38,700 nt of DNA from an uncultured Opitutaceae bacterium (GCA_903952145.1 CAJBES010000238.1:1-38700), one strand, 5' to 3'. Counted from the first letter of the stretch, positions 8,942-17,526 are shown. Made by a program: numbers and translations. Notes: generated from the letters alone by a model not told the origin.

Positions 8942-9478
8942 TTACGCTATGATCAATACCTGATCACCGGTGCGTATTTCATCATAAAGTCCGATGATGT
9001 CCAGATTGCCCATGAGCACGCAGCCCGCACTGAACGGCGTGCCGAGCCTGTCTTCGTGATTGGTGCCGTGGAGATAGATGTAACGGGCGTGGGTATCGAC
9101 GGTGCCGCCGCAGTTCACCCCAAGTTCCAATCCGCGCAGCCAGAGAATGCGGCTGGTGATGAGATTCGGCTCCGTTTCAGTTACGGGCAGCTCGCTGTAA
9201 TGCCGGCCGGTGGGAACGCGGGCCTTGAACACCATGCCGGGCGGCTGTCCGGCGCCGATCCGCTCCGCAATTGCGTGCAGGCCGCAGGGCGTGCCGAGCG
9301 AATCCTTTTCATTGGAGGCCGGCCGGCGTGAGGTGGATATGACGTAGGTTTTTACAACTGCACCGCTCTTAAGGAATTGCATGGTTTGGGTGCCGAGGCG
9401 CACGACGAGACTGCGGTCTGCGGGCTTGATACCCAGACGGGCGCAGGCTTTAGTCACCAGCTCCACAGGATTATCCAT
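8942..9478 (-). CDS. L,D-transpeptidase (YkuD/ErfK family)
   Basis: A 178-residue YkuD-domain protein that in this family forms 3-3 cross-links in peptidoglycan or attaches proteins to it. The catalytic signature is clear: YLHGTNHEDRLG with His137, then TPFSAGCVLM with catalytic Cys153, close to the C-terminus as usual. No signal peptide or membrane helix is visible at either possible start, so export is unexplained. The ATG at 9478 (MDNPVELV) lies on the same CATG as the asd start on the other strand. An ATG at 9505 would add nine residues (MPTVNDVFS) and run into asd. Neither has a Shine-Dalgarno sequence. The gene is convergent with the P-type ATPase gene, 64 bases away. Confidence 0.85.
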   Translation of the reverse strand: MDNPVELVTKACARLGIKPADRSLVVRLGTQTMQFLKSGAVVKTYVISTSRRPASNEKDSLGTPCGLHAIAERIGAGQPPGMVFKARVPTGRHYSELPVTETEPNLITSRILWLRGLELGVNCGGTVDTHARYIYLHGTNHEDRLGTPFSAGCVLMGNLDIIGLYDEIRTGDQVLIIA

Positions 9479-10526
9479 GCTAAATACATCATTCACGGTC
9501 GGCATCGTCGGCGCAACAGGGGTCGTCGGTCAAGAGTTGCTCCGGCTTTTGCTGGAGCGGAATTTCCCCATGACCAAGCTGCGACTTTTCGCCTCGGCCC
9601 GGTCGGCGGGCAAGGTAATCGAGAAGGCCGGCAATAAATACACGGTCGAGGAGGCCAAGCCGGGCGTGTTTGCCGCTGTGGATATTGCATTCTTCGCGGC
9701 CGGTGGGTCTGTGACGCGGGCGCTGGCATCGGACGCGGTCAAGGCCGGGTGCCTCGTCATCGACAAGAGCTCCGCCTTGCGGATGGAGCCGAATGTTCCG
9801 TTGGTGATTCCGGAGATCAATCCGCAGGAACTGCGCAACCACCAGGGTATCATCGCCAACCCGAACTGTTCGACCGCGGTCATGCTCATGGGACTCTGGC
9901 CGCTCCACCAAAAGTTCGGGCTGAAGCGCGTGATCGTCTCCACCTACCAGTCGGTTTCCGGCACCGGGGCCGAGGCGGTGCGGGAACTGGAGGACCAGGT
10001 GCAGGCCCATGTCGCCGGCCGACCACTCACGAAGAAGGTTTATCCCTACCAGATTGCGTTCAATTGCATCCCGCACATTGATACTTTTGGGCCCGACGGT
10101 TATACCGGCGAAGAAACCAAGATGGCCCAGGAATCGCGGAAAATCATGGGCCTGCCAAACCTGAAGCTTTCAGCGACCACCGTGCGCGTGCCAGTCGTGC
10201 GGGCACACTCCGTCTCGGTCTGCGCCGAGTTTGAGCGCCCCGTGAACCTCGCGGAGGCACGGGCGGCGGTCGCGGCCTTTTCCGGTGCGGAACTCGTGGA
10301 CGACCCAGCGGCCAAGCGTTATCCGACACCCCTGGACTTCGCTGAAAAAGTGAAGTGCGGCGTTGGCCGCCTGCGCGTGGACACCGCCTTTGACAACGGC
10401 CTGTCGTTCTGGGTCTCCGGCGACAATCTCTGGAAGGGCGCTGCGCTCAATGCACTCCAAAACGCCGAACTCATGGTGCGCGAAGGTTGGCTTCTGCCCA
10501 AGGCCGGGCGAGCAGCCGTCTCCTAA
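9477..10526 (+). CDS. asd: Aspartate-semialdehyde dehydrogenase
   Basis: A 349-residue cytoplasmic enzyme that reduces aspartyl phosphate to aspartate semialdehyde with NADPH, the branch point toward lysine, diaminopimelate, threonine, methionine and isoleucine. The protein opens with the nucleotide-binding TVGIVGATGVVGQELL, carries SARSAGK for phosphate binding, and has the active-site Cys131 in ANPNCSTAVML. The length fits the family. The start at 9477 has an AGGA six bases upstream, one of the few good ribosome sites in the window. It interlocks with the start of the divergent L,D-transpeptidase gene. Diaminopimelate links this gene loosely with peptidoglycan, which may or may not explain the pairing. 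Confidence 0.97.
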   Translation: MLNTSFTVGIVGATGVVGQELLRLLLERNFPMTKLRLFASARSAGKVIEKAGNKYTVEEAKPGVFAAVDIAFFAAGGSVTRALASDAVKAGCLVIDKSSALRMEPNVPLVIPEINPQELRNHQGIIANPNCSTAVMLMGLWPLHQKFGLKRVIVSTYQSVSGTGAEAVRELEDQVQAHVAGRPLTKKVYPYQIAFNCIPHIDTFGPDGYTGEETKMAQESRKIMGLPNLKLSATTVRVPVVRAHSVSVCAEFERPVNLAEARAAVAAFSGAELVDDPAAKRYPTPLDFAEKVKCGVGRLRVDTAFDNGLSFWVSGDNLWKGAALNALQNAELMVREGWLLPKAGRAAVS

Positions 10527-10552
10527 GGCATGCCCGTGGACGGAATAAGTTC

Positions 10553-10583
10553 TTGTCAGCGTGGTGTCGTCGCCGCTTATCTG
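10553..10583 (+). promoter_or_regulatory. Candidate promoter for tRNA-Val
   Basis: TTGTCA at 10553-10558 matches a -35 element well. A weak -10 (TATCTG at 10578-10583) follows at 19 bases. The GC-rich stretch before the tRNA resembles the discriminator of stable RNA promoters. The -10 match is poor, so this is tentative. Confidence 0.3.
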
Positions 10584-10595
10584 CTCCCTCGGCAC

Positions 10596-10672
10596 GGACG
10601 CCTAGCTCAGTTGGTTAGAGCATCTCGTTTACACCGAGGGGGTCGGGGGTTCGAGTCCCTCGGCGTCCACCA
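10596..10672 (+). tRNA. tRNA-Val (anticodon UAC)
   Basis: A 77-base tRNA that folds fully by eye. The acceptor stem GGACGCC (10596-10602) pairs with GGCGTCC (10662-10668). The D arm is GCTC/GAGC. The anticodon stem TCTCG/CGAGG closes the loop TTTACAC, placing TAC at 10630-10632, which reads valine GUN codons. The T arm carries GGTTCGAGTCC. The discriminator is A, and CCA is encoded in the DNA. It ends 80 bases before ilvN, a valine and isoleucine biosynthesis gene. Confidence 0.97.
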
Positions 10673-10752
10673 GCCTTCGTTCACTTCCCGGCAAGAGCCA
10701 CGGTGAGCTTTGTCTGGCCGCTTGGTCATTTATACACTCCACTCCAACTCCC

Positions 10753-11223
10753 ATGCGACACACGATATCCGTTCTCGTTGAGAACAAGTTCGGCGTTCTG
10801 GCGCGCGTGGCCGGAATGTTTTCCGGCCGCGGATTCAACATCGACTCGCTTAACGTCGCACCCACGCACGATGCCACCCTGTCGCGGATCACCGCCGTCC
10901 TCAAGGGCGACGATCATGCCCTTGACTTGTGCATCAAGCAGTTGCGCAAGCTCATCAACGTGGTCGAGGTGATCGATTTCGCCGAAGGCGCGGCCGTGAC
11001 CCGCGAGCTGCTCTTGGTCAAAGTGAAGGCCGATTCGCATACGCGTCCTGAGATTTTGCAGATCAAGGATATTTTCCGGGCCAAAATCGTGCACCTGTCG
11101 CATGATTATCTCGTGATTGAATGCACCGGAGAGGACGACAAAGTCAGCGCCTTTCTCGGTCTCATCGAACCCTTCGGCATCATCGAACTGTCCCGTTCCG
11201 GCAGACTTGCCCTGAAACGCTAA
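10753..11223 (+). CDS. ilvN: Acetolactate synthase small (regulatory) subunit
   Basis: A 156-residue regulatory subunit that binds valine through its ACT domain and activates and feedback-controls the large catalytic subunit in branched-chain amino acid synthesis. The N-terminal ACT domain is plain (HTISVLVENKFGVLARVAGM, then GRGFNIDSLNV), followed by the C-terminal domain with the family's KVSAFLGLIEPFGIIELSRSG ending region (about residues 130-150). ilvC follows 18 bases downstream. The large subunit gene, which often lies directly upstream, is not in this window; asd and a tRNA-Val gene occupy that place. No Shine-Dalgarno sequence precedes the ATG. Confidence 0.95.
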   Translation: MRHTISVLVENKFGVLARVAGMFSGRGFNIDSLNVAPTHDATLSRITAVLKGDDHALDLCIKQLRKLINVVEVIDFAEGAAVTRELLLVKVKADSHTRPEILQIKDIFRAKIVHLSHDYLVIECTGEDDKVSAFLGLIEPFGIIELSRSGRLALKR

Positions 11224-11241
11224 CCCTCAACCCCTTTTATC

Positions 11242-12270
11242 ATGCCTGCCAAAGTATACACCGACAAAGACGCCGATCTCGGCGTATTCCAAAATAAAAC
11301 CCTGGCCATCCTCGGCTACGGTTCCCAAGGCCACGCCCATGCGCTGAACCTCAAGGAAAGCGGCTGCAAGGTCATCATCGGCCTTTATCCCGGGAGCAAA
11401 TCACGTGCGGTCGCTGAGCAGCACGGGCTCAAGGTTTACGACACCGCCGAGGCGGTCCGGCGCGCCGATGTTATCATGCTCGCCCTGCCGGACATGAAAC
11501 AGGCCGATATCTATGCCCGGGACATCCTGCCCAATCTGACCAAGGGCAAGTGCCTTCTCTTCTCGCACGGCCTCGCGGTGCATTTCGGCCTCATCAAACC
11601 CCCCAAGGATATTGACGTTATCATGGTCGCCCCGAAAGGGCCCGGCCACATGGTCCGCCGTCTCTACGTTGAGGGCAAGGGCATGCCGGCGTTGATCGCC
11701 GTGGCGCAAAACAAATCCCGGCAGGCAAAGAAAATCGCACTGGCGTGGGCCAAGGGGATCGGCTCGACCAAAGCGGGCGTGCTGCAGACCACCTTCAAGG
11801 AGGAGTGCGAGACCGACCTCTTTGGTGAGCAGACCGTGCTATGCGGCGGGGCTTCCGCGCTCGTGCAGGCTGGTTTTGAGACGTTGGTCGAGGCCGGTTA
11901 TCAGCCGGAGATGGCCTATTTCGAGTGCCTCCATGAACTGAAACTGATCTGCGACCTGATGTATGAATCGGGCATCGCCGGGATGCGCTTTTCAATTTCC
12001 GAAACCGCCAAATATGGCGACATCACGCGTGGCCCCCGCATCGTGAGCAAGCGGACCAAGGCCGAGATGAAGAAGATCCTGAAGGAAATCCAAAGCGGCC
12101 AGTTCACCCGCGAGTGGGTGAGGGAATACAAGGGCGGACTGAAGAAATACAACGCGCTCCTCGCCAAGGGGGAGAAGCATCAGATTGAGAAAACGGGCAC
12201 CTATCTTCGGAGCATGATGCCGTGGATGACCAAGAAGAACATCAAGGGCGTGCAGGCGTCCTACGCCTGA
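11242..12270 (+). CDS. ilvC: Ketol-acid reductoisomerase, class I
   Basis: A 342-residue cytoplasmic enzyme that isomerises and reduces acetolactate or acetohydroxybutyrate to the dihydroxy acid in valine, leucine and isoleucine synthesis, using Mg2+ and NAD(P)H. The nucleotide-binding loop [12 protein letters not shown] is at residues 25-36. The cofactor loop [10 protein letters not shown] has serines rather than acidic residues, which favours NADPH. The C-terminal knotted domain carries the metal-binding residues in [12 protein letters not shown] and [14 protein letters not shown]. The length is that of class I (short) enzymes. It lies 18 bases behind ilvN and ends before a strong terminator. 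Confidence 0.97.
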   Translation: MPAKVYTDKDADLGVFQNKTLAILGYGSQGHAHALNLKESGCKVIIGLYPGSKSRAVAEQHGLKVYDTAEAVRRADVIMLALPDMKQADIYARDILPNLTKGKCLLFSHGLAVHFGLIKPPKDIDVIMVAPKGPGHMVRRLYVEGKGMPALIAVAQNKSRQAKKIALAWAKGIGSTKAGVLQTTFKEECETDLFGEQTVLCGGASALVQAGFETLVEAGYQPEMAYFECLHELKLICDLMYESGIAGMRFSISETAKYGDITRGPRIVSKRTKAEMKKILKEIQSGQFTREWVREYKGGLKKYNALLAKGEKHQIEKTGTYLRSMMPWMTKKNIKGVQASYA

Positions 12271-12296
12271 GTCCGGCCCGAATTTGAGGCCTGCGA

Positions 12297-12340
12297 TTCG
12301 GCACCCACGGGCAAGGCCCGGGCGTGCCGAAACTTGTTTT
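12297..12340 (+). terminator. Rho-independent terminator after ilvC
   Basis: TTCGGCAC (12297-12304) pairs with GTGCCGAA (12324-12331), and an inner CGGGC (12308-12312) pairs with GCCCG (12316-12320) around an AAG loop. The T-rich tract TTGTTTT ends at 12340. It lies 26 bases after the ilvC stop and separates ilvNC from the hem genes. Confidence 0.75.
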
Positions 12341-12369
12341 CGGCCCCCCACCTTGCCAACCTGCCAGCC

Positions 12370-13230
12370 GTGTCCACCGTCAAACTGATTCTCGCCACCC
12401 GGAAAAGTCCGCTAGCTCTCGCCCAGAGTGAGATGGTGGCGGCACTGCTCCGCCGCGTCCACGACGCCGAGGTGGAACTTCTGAAGATTGTCACGGCTGG
12501 CGACCGGCAGACGGAATGGTCCCTCGAGCAGAAGGGCGGCAAGGGGTTGTTCACAAGTGAACTCGAGGAAACCCTGCTCAAGAGCGGGGCGGACATCGCG
12601 GTGCACAGCACCAAGGATCTGCCCGGCGATATGCCCGCGGGGCTCGCCATCGCGGGCTACCTGCCGCGCGACGATGTGCGCGACGTGCTGGTTTTGCGGG
12701 AGGCACTGACGGCACCAAGAAAGATCGCGACCGGGAGTCCGCGGCGGCGCCAGCAGGTTGCGGCGCTGTTTCCGGGCGTGGAATTCTGCGAGATTCGCGG
12801 CAACGTGGACACCCGGCTCAAAAAAATCGCCGAGCAGCACCTCGCCGATGGCACGATCCTTGCCGCGGCCGGCCTGAAGCGGCTGGGGATCGCATCCTGG
12901 CCCGGCCTGAAATTCAGGCCGCTGGCTCACGACGAGATGGTGCCGGCGGTTGGGCAGGGTGCCATCGCCATCCAATGCCGCGCGGCCGATGCGGCCGTCC
13001 TATCCCGGTATTTTGATGCGGCCACCGCCCGGGCCGTTGGGCTGGAGCGCGCATTCCAGGCGGCACTTGGCGGGGGCTGTCACACGGCTTTCGGTGCACA
13101 TGCCACGCCTGAAAAACTCTATTTCTACCATGAGCGGGTGGGGCGCCGCACCCTGACGCTGACCGAGGCCGACTATGCGGATCCGGTCGCGACAGCTCAG
13201 CGGCTCTTGAAGAAGTTGGGACTTTCATGA
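12370..13230 (+). CDS. hemC: Hydroxymethylbilane synthase (porphobilinogen deaminase)
   Basis: A 286-residue cytoplasmic enzyme that joins four porphobilinogen units into hydroxymethylbilane in heme and other tetrapyrrole synthesis. The N-terminus STVKLILATRKSPLALAQ is the family's opening strand. Cys237 in ALGGGCHTAFG is the attachment point of the dipyrromethane cofactor, and the SPRRRQQ and IRGNVDTRLKK segments provide the substrate-binding arginines. I chose the GTG at 12370; an upstream TTG at 12334 lies within the T-tract of the ilvC terminator. Its stop overlaps the hemD start by four bases (ATGA), which indicates translational coupling. Confidence 0.95.
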   Translation: MSTVKLILATRKSPLALAQSEMVAALLRRVHDAEVELLKIVTAGDRQTEWSLEQKGGKGLFTSELEETLLKSGADIAVHSTKDLPGDMPAGLAIAGYLPRDDVRDVLVLREALTAPRKIATGSPRRRQQVAALFPGVEFCEIRGNVDTRLKKIAEQHLADGTILAAAGLKRLGIASWPGLKFRPLAHDEMVPAVGQGAIAIQCRAADAAVLSRYFDAATARAVGLERAFQAALGGGCHTAFGAHATPEKLYFYHERVGRRTLTLTEADYADPVATAQRLLKKLGLS

Positions 13231-14018
13231 ACACATCCACCCTCCTGACCGGCCGCCGCGTGGTGGTGACGCGCGCCCAGGAACAATCCTCGGGCCTGAC
13301 GGACAAGCTCATCGCTTTGGGCGCCGAAGTCATCGAACTGCCGCTCATCCACGTCACCAAGGAAATCTCCAAGGAGAACCTGGCCGATGTAATGCTTGAG
13401 CTTGGCAGCTACGACTGGATCGCCTTCACGAGCAGCAACGGGGTGAGGTTTTTCTTCGCTGAATTCCTGCGGATATTTGACGATATCCGTGCGCTTGGTC
13501 TGCTGCGCATCGCCTGCATCGGTGAAGGCACGGCCCGTGCCATGGCCGAGTTTCACGTGAAAATCGAATGCCAGCCTAAGGTGGCGACGGCCGAGGCACT
13601 GGCGGAGGCCCTCATCGCCACCGGGAGCCTGGACAACGCAAAAGTGCTGGTGATCACCGGCAATCTGAACCGTGAAACCCTTGTCACGCTCCTGGAAGCC
13701 GCCCACGCCATCGTGGACTGCCTGCAGGTTTACAAGACGGAGAAGACGGATTTGAGCGAAGATCCCGCGGCGCGGGCTTTTCGCAATCAGGGGGCGGACG
13801 CCATCCTTTTTGCCAGTTCCTCGGCCGTCCAGTCGTTCGTTGATCAGGCGGAGGCCCTGAAACTCACGCCGGCTGCCCGCCGCCCGCTCGCGGGCAGCAT
13901 AGGTCCGCAGACCGGCACGGCCATGAAGAAAGCCGGTATCACCGTTGATTTCACGGCGAAAACCCCGGGGCTTGACGCCTTGGTCGAGGCACTGGTGAAA
14001 CGACTGGCCCGCGGATAA
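13227..14018 (+). CDS. hemD: Uroporphyrinogen-III synthase
   Basis: A 263-residue enzyme that closes hydroxymethylbilane with inversion of ring D to give uroporphyrinogen III, the next step after HemC. This family is weakly conserved in sequence. The recognisable parts are the opening GRRVVVTRAQEQSSGL, the DWIAFTSSNGVRFFF segment, and the later ILFASSSAVQSFVDQ and ARRPLAGSIGPQTGTAM blocks that line the cleft between the two lobes. The ATGA overlap with hemC supports both start and function. A 59-base gap separates it from the next gene on the same strand. Confidence 0.93.
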   Translation: MNTSTLLTGRRVVVTRAQEQSSGLTDKLIALGAEVIELPLIHVTKEISKENLADVMLELGSYDWIAFTSSNGVRFFFAEFLRIFDDIRALGLLRIACIGEGTARAMAEFHVKIECQPKVATAEALAEALIATGSLDNAKVLVITGNLNRETLVTLLEAAHAIVDCLQVYKTEKTDLSEDPAARAFRNQGADAILFASSSAVQSFVDQAEALKLTPAARRPLAGSIGPQTGTAMKKAGITVDFTAKTPGLDALVEALVKRLARG

Positions 14019-14077
14019 CGCAGAGCACGACGGATTGTTTTGAGCTGGCCGATAAAATCCGCGTAATTCGCGCCGAC

Positions 14078-15178
14078 ATGAAAGTCCCGTTCCTCGATCT
14101 CAGCCAGCAGCACAAGGCAATCCGAACCGAAGCCCTAGCCGCGCTGACCGCCACCTACGACGCCACCCGCTTTTGCCTCGGCAAAGACGTGGACGAGTTC
14201 GAGCAAAACCTCGCGACGACCTTGGGTTATCCGCGCGCCCTCGGCATGAACAGCGGGACTGCCCCGCTGCATGTGGCCTGCATGCTGGCCGGGTTCGGAG
14301 CAGGCGACGAGGTCATCACGACGCCATTCACCTTCATCTCCTCGGCCTGGGGCATCAGCTACGTGGGAGCCAGGCCGGTCTTCGCCGATATCGAGGCCGG
14401 CACCTACAATCTCGACCCGGCGAAAATCGCGGCGGCGCTCACCCCGCGCACGAAAGGCATCCTGGTGGTGCATCTCTTCGGTCAACCGGCGCGGATGGAA
14501 GAGATCATGGCGGTGGCCAGGCAGCATCACCTCTTTGTCATCGAGGACTGCGCCCAGGCCATCGGGGCGCGTTACCAGGGCGCACCGGTCGGAGTGATCG
14601 GCGATGTGGGCACCTTCAGTTTTTATCCGACCAAAAACCTCGGCGGCTGTGGTGAGGGCGGGGCGCTGGTTTCACGACGAGAGGAACTCCACACCCGCGC
14701 ACGGCACATCCGGGTGCATGGCTCCGACCGGCGCTACTACCACGACATCATCGGCGGCAACTTCCGCATGGACGGCTTCCAGGGTGCGTTGCTCAACGTG
14801 AAGCTGCCGCACCTCGGGGCATGGACCAAGCGTCGCCAGACGATTGCCGCCCGTTATCTCGACGGCATCAGACTCGCCGGGGTGCGGCTGCCCGAGCAAC
14901 CTGCCTACGGACAGTCGGTCTTTCACCAGTTCACGATCCGTCATTCCCGCCGTGATGCACTGCGCGAGTTTTTGGCAAGACGGGAGGTGGGCACGGACCT
15001 GATTTATCCGGTGCCGCTTCATTTGCAGAAATGCTATGCCAATCTCGGTCAGGGCCGCGGGACCCTCCCGGTGGCGGAGGGCACCAGCGATACCTGCCTC
15101 AGTCTGCCGATTTTCCCCGAGTTGACCGATGAGCAGGTCGCCCATGTGATCGCGTCGATCAATTCCTTCACCGGGTGA
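14078..15178 (+). CDS. DegT/DnrJ/EryC1/StrS-family aminotransferase
   Basis: A 366-residue PLP-dependent enzyme of the sugar aminotransferase type, which transfers an amino group to nucleotide-activated keto-sugars for surface glycans or similar products. The start MKVPFLDLSQQHKAI is typical. GMNSGTAPLHVAC holds the phosphate-binding region, VIEDCAQAIGA the PLP-ring Asp, and FSFYPTKNLGGCGEGG the Schiff-base lysine at Lys186. No glycosyltransferase or nucleotide-sugar gene lies nearby; it sits between hemD and the phosphofructokinase gene, so its exact substrate cannot be read from context. Confidence 0.92.
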   Translation: MKVPFLDLSQQHKAIRTEALAALTATYDATRFCLGKDVDEFEQNLATTLGYPRALGMNSGTAPLHVACMLAGFGAGDEVITTPFTFISSAWGISYVGARPVFADIEAGTYNLDPAKIAAALTPRTKGILVVHLFGQPARMEEIMAVARQHHLFVIEDCAQAIGARYQGAPVGVIGDVGTFSFYPTKNLGGCGEGGALVSRREELHTRARHIRVHGSDRRYYHDIIGGNFRMDGFQGALLNVKLPHLGAWTKRRQTIAARYLDGIRLAGVRLPEQPAYGQSVFHQFTIRHSRRDALREFLARREVGTDLIYPVPLHLQKCYANLGQGRGTLPVAEGTSDTCLSLPIFPELTDEQVAHVIASINSFTG

Positions 15179-15234
15179 TCGGAATGTAACAAAGTCAGGC
15201 TCGGCTTATCGCCGAATTGGGTTACGTTGTTCCC

Positions 15235-16383
15235 ATGGCACGAAAATCCAGTGGCACAATTGGGATCCTGACCGCCGGGGGGGATTGCCCGGGACTGAAT
15301 GCCGTCATCCGCGGTGTCGCCAAAGCCGCCATGCACCATGGGATCAAGGTCATCGGCGTTCATGATGGTTTTCGCGGCCTGGTGGAGAACCGCTACCTCC
15401 CAATTGATAACCCCTTGGTCAGCGGTATTCTCGCCCAAGGCGGTACATTTCTCGGCAGCAGCCGCGATAAGCCCCACAAGATGCCGATGGGTGGCAAGAT
15501 CATGGACATGACCGAGGTGGCCGTGAACAATTACCGGAAGCTCAATCTCGACTGCCTTGTCTGCCTCGGCGGTAACGGGACACAGAAGAACGCCCTGCGA
15601 CTGCATGAGAAGGGCGGCATCAATGTGCTCACGTTGCCCAAGACCATCGACAACGATGTCGCGGAGACGGACATCACCTTTGGCTTTGATTCCGCCATGT
15701 CGATCGCCACCGAAGCCATCGACCGGCTCCACACCACGGCCACGAGCCATCACCGCATCATCGTCTGTGAGATCATGGGGCACTCTGCCGGCTGGCTGTG
15801 CTTGGGTGCCGGCATTGCGGGAGGCGCTGACGTAATCCTGATCCCGGAGGTGCCCTATGATCTGGAGATTGTCGCGCGGAGCCTCCTGCGCCGGCAGCGG
15901 TCCGGGAAAAGGTTTTCCATCATCGCCGCGGCCGAGGGCATTGTCACGGTTGACCAGGCAAAGGCCCGGGCCAAGGCCGAGGCGAAAGGCTTGAAGTCGG
16001 ACCGGGAACTCGAGATCGCCCACACCATCCGAAGTAAAACCGAGGGTGAAATCCATCTCGTGCAGGAACCGGTCGCAAGCCGGTTGGCGCGCCATCTGCA
16101 GCAACTCACCGGCGTGGAAGCGCGGGTCACCTCACTGGGCCATGTGCAGCGCGGCGGGCCACCGACCGCCTTTGATCGCCTGCTTTGCACCCGCCTTGGC
16201 ACCAAGGCCGGGGAGTTGCTCGCCCAGCACCATTACAATGTGATGGTCGGGATCAAGGGTAACAAGTGTGTGCCGATCCCGCTGGCCAAGGCGGCCAGCG
16301 CCAAACGCACCGTGCCGCCGGACCACCCGTGGATTCGCACCGCCCGGCTCGTGGAAACCAGCCTGGGCGATGTCGAGGATTAA
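15235..16383 (+). CDS. 6-phosphofructokinase
   Basis: A 382-residue PFKA-family enzyme that phosphorylates fructose 6-phosphate to fructose 1,6-bisphosphate in glycolysis. ILTAGGDCPGLNAVIRG is the phosphoryl-donor loop and TIDND (residues 137-141) holds the catalytic Asp. The donor-specificity positions are mixed: GGNGT (112-116) places Gly115 where ATP enzymes have Gly104 (E. coli numbering), while PKTIDND places Lys136 where pyrophosphate enzymes have Lys124. This fits the long PFKA subgroup whose donor must be measured, with ATP somewhat more likely. Start: the ATG at 15235; an upstream TTG adds only six residues. trpF follows 12 bases downstream. Confidence 0.92.
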   Translation: MARKSSGTIGILTAGGDCPGLNAVIRGVAKAAMHHGIKVIGVHDGFRGLVENRYLPIDNPLVSGILAQGGTFLGSSRDKPHKMPMGGKIMDMTEVAVNNYRKLNLDCLVCLGGNGTQKNALRLHEKGGINVLTLPKTIDNDVAETDITFGFDSAMSIATEAIDRLHTTATSHHRIIVCEIMGHSAGWLCLGAGIAGGADVILIPEVPYDLEIVARSLLRRQRSGKRFSIIAAAEGIVTVDQAKARAKAEAKGLKSDRELEIAHTIRSKTEGEIHLVQEPVASRLARHLQQLTGVEARVTSLGHVQRGGPPTAFDRLLCTRLGTKAGELLAQHHYNVMVGIKGNKCVPIPLAKAASAKRTVPPDHPWIRTARLVETSLGDVED

Positions 16384-16395
16384 CACTATCCTGTA

Positions 16396-17046
16396 ATGAT
16401 CGCCGGCATCAGACTGAAAGTATGCGGTATCACCAGCCTGGCCGATGCGGAAATCGCCGGTCAATGTGGCGCGGACTTTCTCGGCTTTATTCTCCACCCA
16501 AAATCTCCCCGGCACATTTCACTCGCCCAGTTCAGGGCGATGGTCACGCGTTTACCGGCCCAGCGGAAGGTGGCGGTTTTCGTCCTGCCCTCAACCGCAG
16601 ATCTCGCGGTCGCAGCAGCGAACGGGTTCGATTACTTCCAAGTGCATTTCCCCGCCGACACGCCGTCGGGTGTGGTCGGCAGCTGGGCTGAGTCGGTCGG
16701 AGCAGAGCGGCTGTGGCTCGCACCCAAGCTGCCCCCCACTGAGGACGTGAACGCAGGATGGCTGCCCTTCACCAGTCATCTGCTCCTCGATACTTTTCAG
16801 GCCGAAGGCTTCGGTGGTTCGGGCCGGACTGGCGACTGGAGCAAATTTGCCCGGCATCATCAAAGATATCCGGACAAGTCGTGGATTCTCGCCGGAGGCC
16901 TGAATCCGGAAAACATCGCCAGTGCCGTGACGCAGTCCGGAACGCGTTTTGTCGACGTGAACAGCGGGGTCGAATCCGCACCTGGCATCAAAGATCTGGC
17001 GAAACTGCGACGCTTTGTCGCGAATTTAAGTGTGCACCGGGAGTGA
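16396..17046 (+). CDS. trpF: Phosphoribosylanthranilate isomerase
   Basis: A 216-residue TIM-barrel enzyme that converts phosphoribosylanthranilate to the carboxyphenylamino-deoxyribulose phosphate in tryptophan synthesis. The first strand RLKVCGITSLADA holds the catalytic Cys, FLGFILHPKSPRHIS follows, and the phosphate-binding loop ILAGGLNPENIASAV with VDVNSGVESAPGIKD lies near the C-terminus; this is the canonical TrpF order. The gene is separated from other trp genes and lies 12 bases after the phosphofructokinase gene. Its last 21 bases overlap the 3' end of the ogt gene on the opposite strand. Confidence 0.95.
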   Translation: MIAGIRLKVCGITSLADAEIAGQCGADFLGFILHPKSPRHISLAQFRAMVTRLPAQRKVAVFVLPSTADLAVAAANGFDYFQVHFPADTPSGVVGSWAESVGAERLWLAPKLPPTEDVNAGWLPFTSHLLLDTFQAEGFGGSGRTGDWSKFARHHQRYPDKSWILAGGLNPENIASAVTQSGTRFVDVNSGVESAPGIKDLAKLRRFVANLSVHRE

Positions 17047-17526
17047 ACTGTTCTCGTGTGCCAGCAGCCAACGCTTGATGTCTTCGCCAAAAGCGTAGCC
17101 CGTGAGTGAGCCATCGCCGCCAATCACGCGGTGACACGGAATGATGAGGCAGATGGGGTTGGTCGCGTTCGCGCGACCGATGGCGCGGGCGGCACCGGGA
17201 TTGCCCAGTCCGGCCGCAAGTTCGCCGTAGCTGCGGGATTCGCCGAAGGGGATACGCTGGAGCATTCGCCAGACGCTTTGCTGGAAAGGGGTGCCGCTCG
17301 GTGACAGTTTTATCGTGAAGCTCCGGCGCTGGCCGGAAAAATATTCGTCGATCTCGAGCCGGACGGCGGCGGTCCGGACGGCATCGCGGATGATCTCATC
17401 CGCAGCAAAGCGGTCGCGTAAATCCGGCAGACCGCCAAAGGCGGTGGCGATGACCGCGCCGGTCGCATTGAGGGCGACGGAAAAATCTCCGAGCGGGGTG
17501 GTGAAAGTGTCGTAGAATTGTCTCAT
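17026..17526 (-). CDS. ogt: Methylated-DNA-protein-cysteine methyltransferase
   Basis: A 166-residue suicide repair protein that moves the methyl group from O6-methylguanine to its own cysteine. The acceptor Cys131 lies in the invariant IIPCHRVIG. SYGELAAGLGNPGAARAIG is the DNA-binding helix-turn-helix with the Arg finger, and the N-terminal domain FYDTFTTPLGDFSVAL is present. I chose the ATG at 17526 (MRQFYDTF), because it forms an ATGA overlap with the stop of the upstream Ada-AlkA gene; a start at 17553 would place nine extra residues inside that gene. The coupling makes a two-gene alkylation-repair operon. It overlaps trpF tail to tail. Confidence 0.95.
   Translation of the reverse strand: MRQFYDTFTTPLGDFSVALNATGAVIATAFGGLPDLRDRFAADEIIRDAVRTAAVRLEIDEYFSGQRRSFTIKLSPSGTPFQQSVWRMLQRIPFGESRSYGELAAGLGNPGAARAIGRANATNPICLIIPCHRVIGGDGSLTGYAFGEDIKRWLLAHENSSLPVHT

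Noticed and set aside
12334..12369. Upstream TTG start for hemC
   Set aside because: It lies in the T-tract of the ilvC terminator, and the extra residues have no family character; the GTG at 12370 fits better.
15049..16104. 351-codon open frame antisense to the phosphofructokinase gene
   Set aside because: No motifs, and phosphofructokinase is certain on the plus strand.
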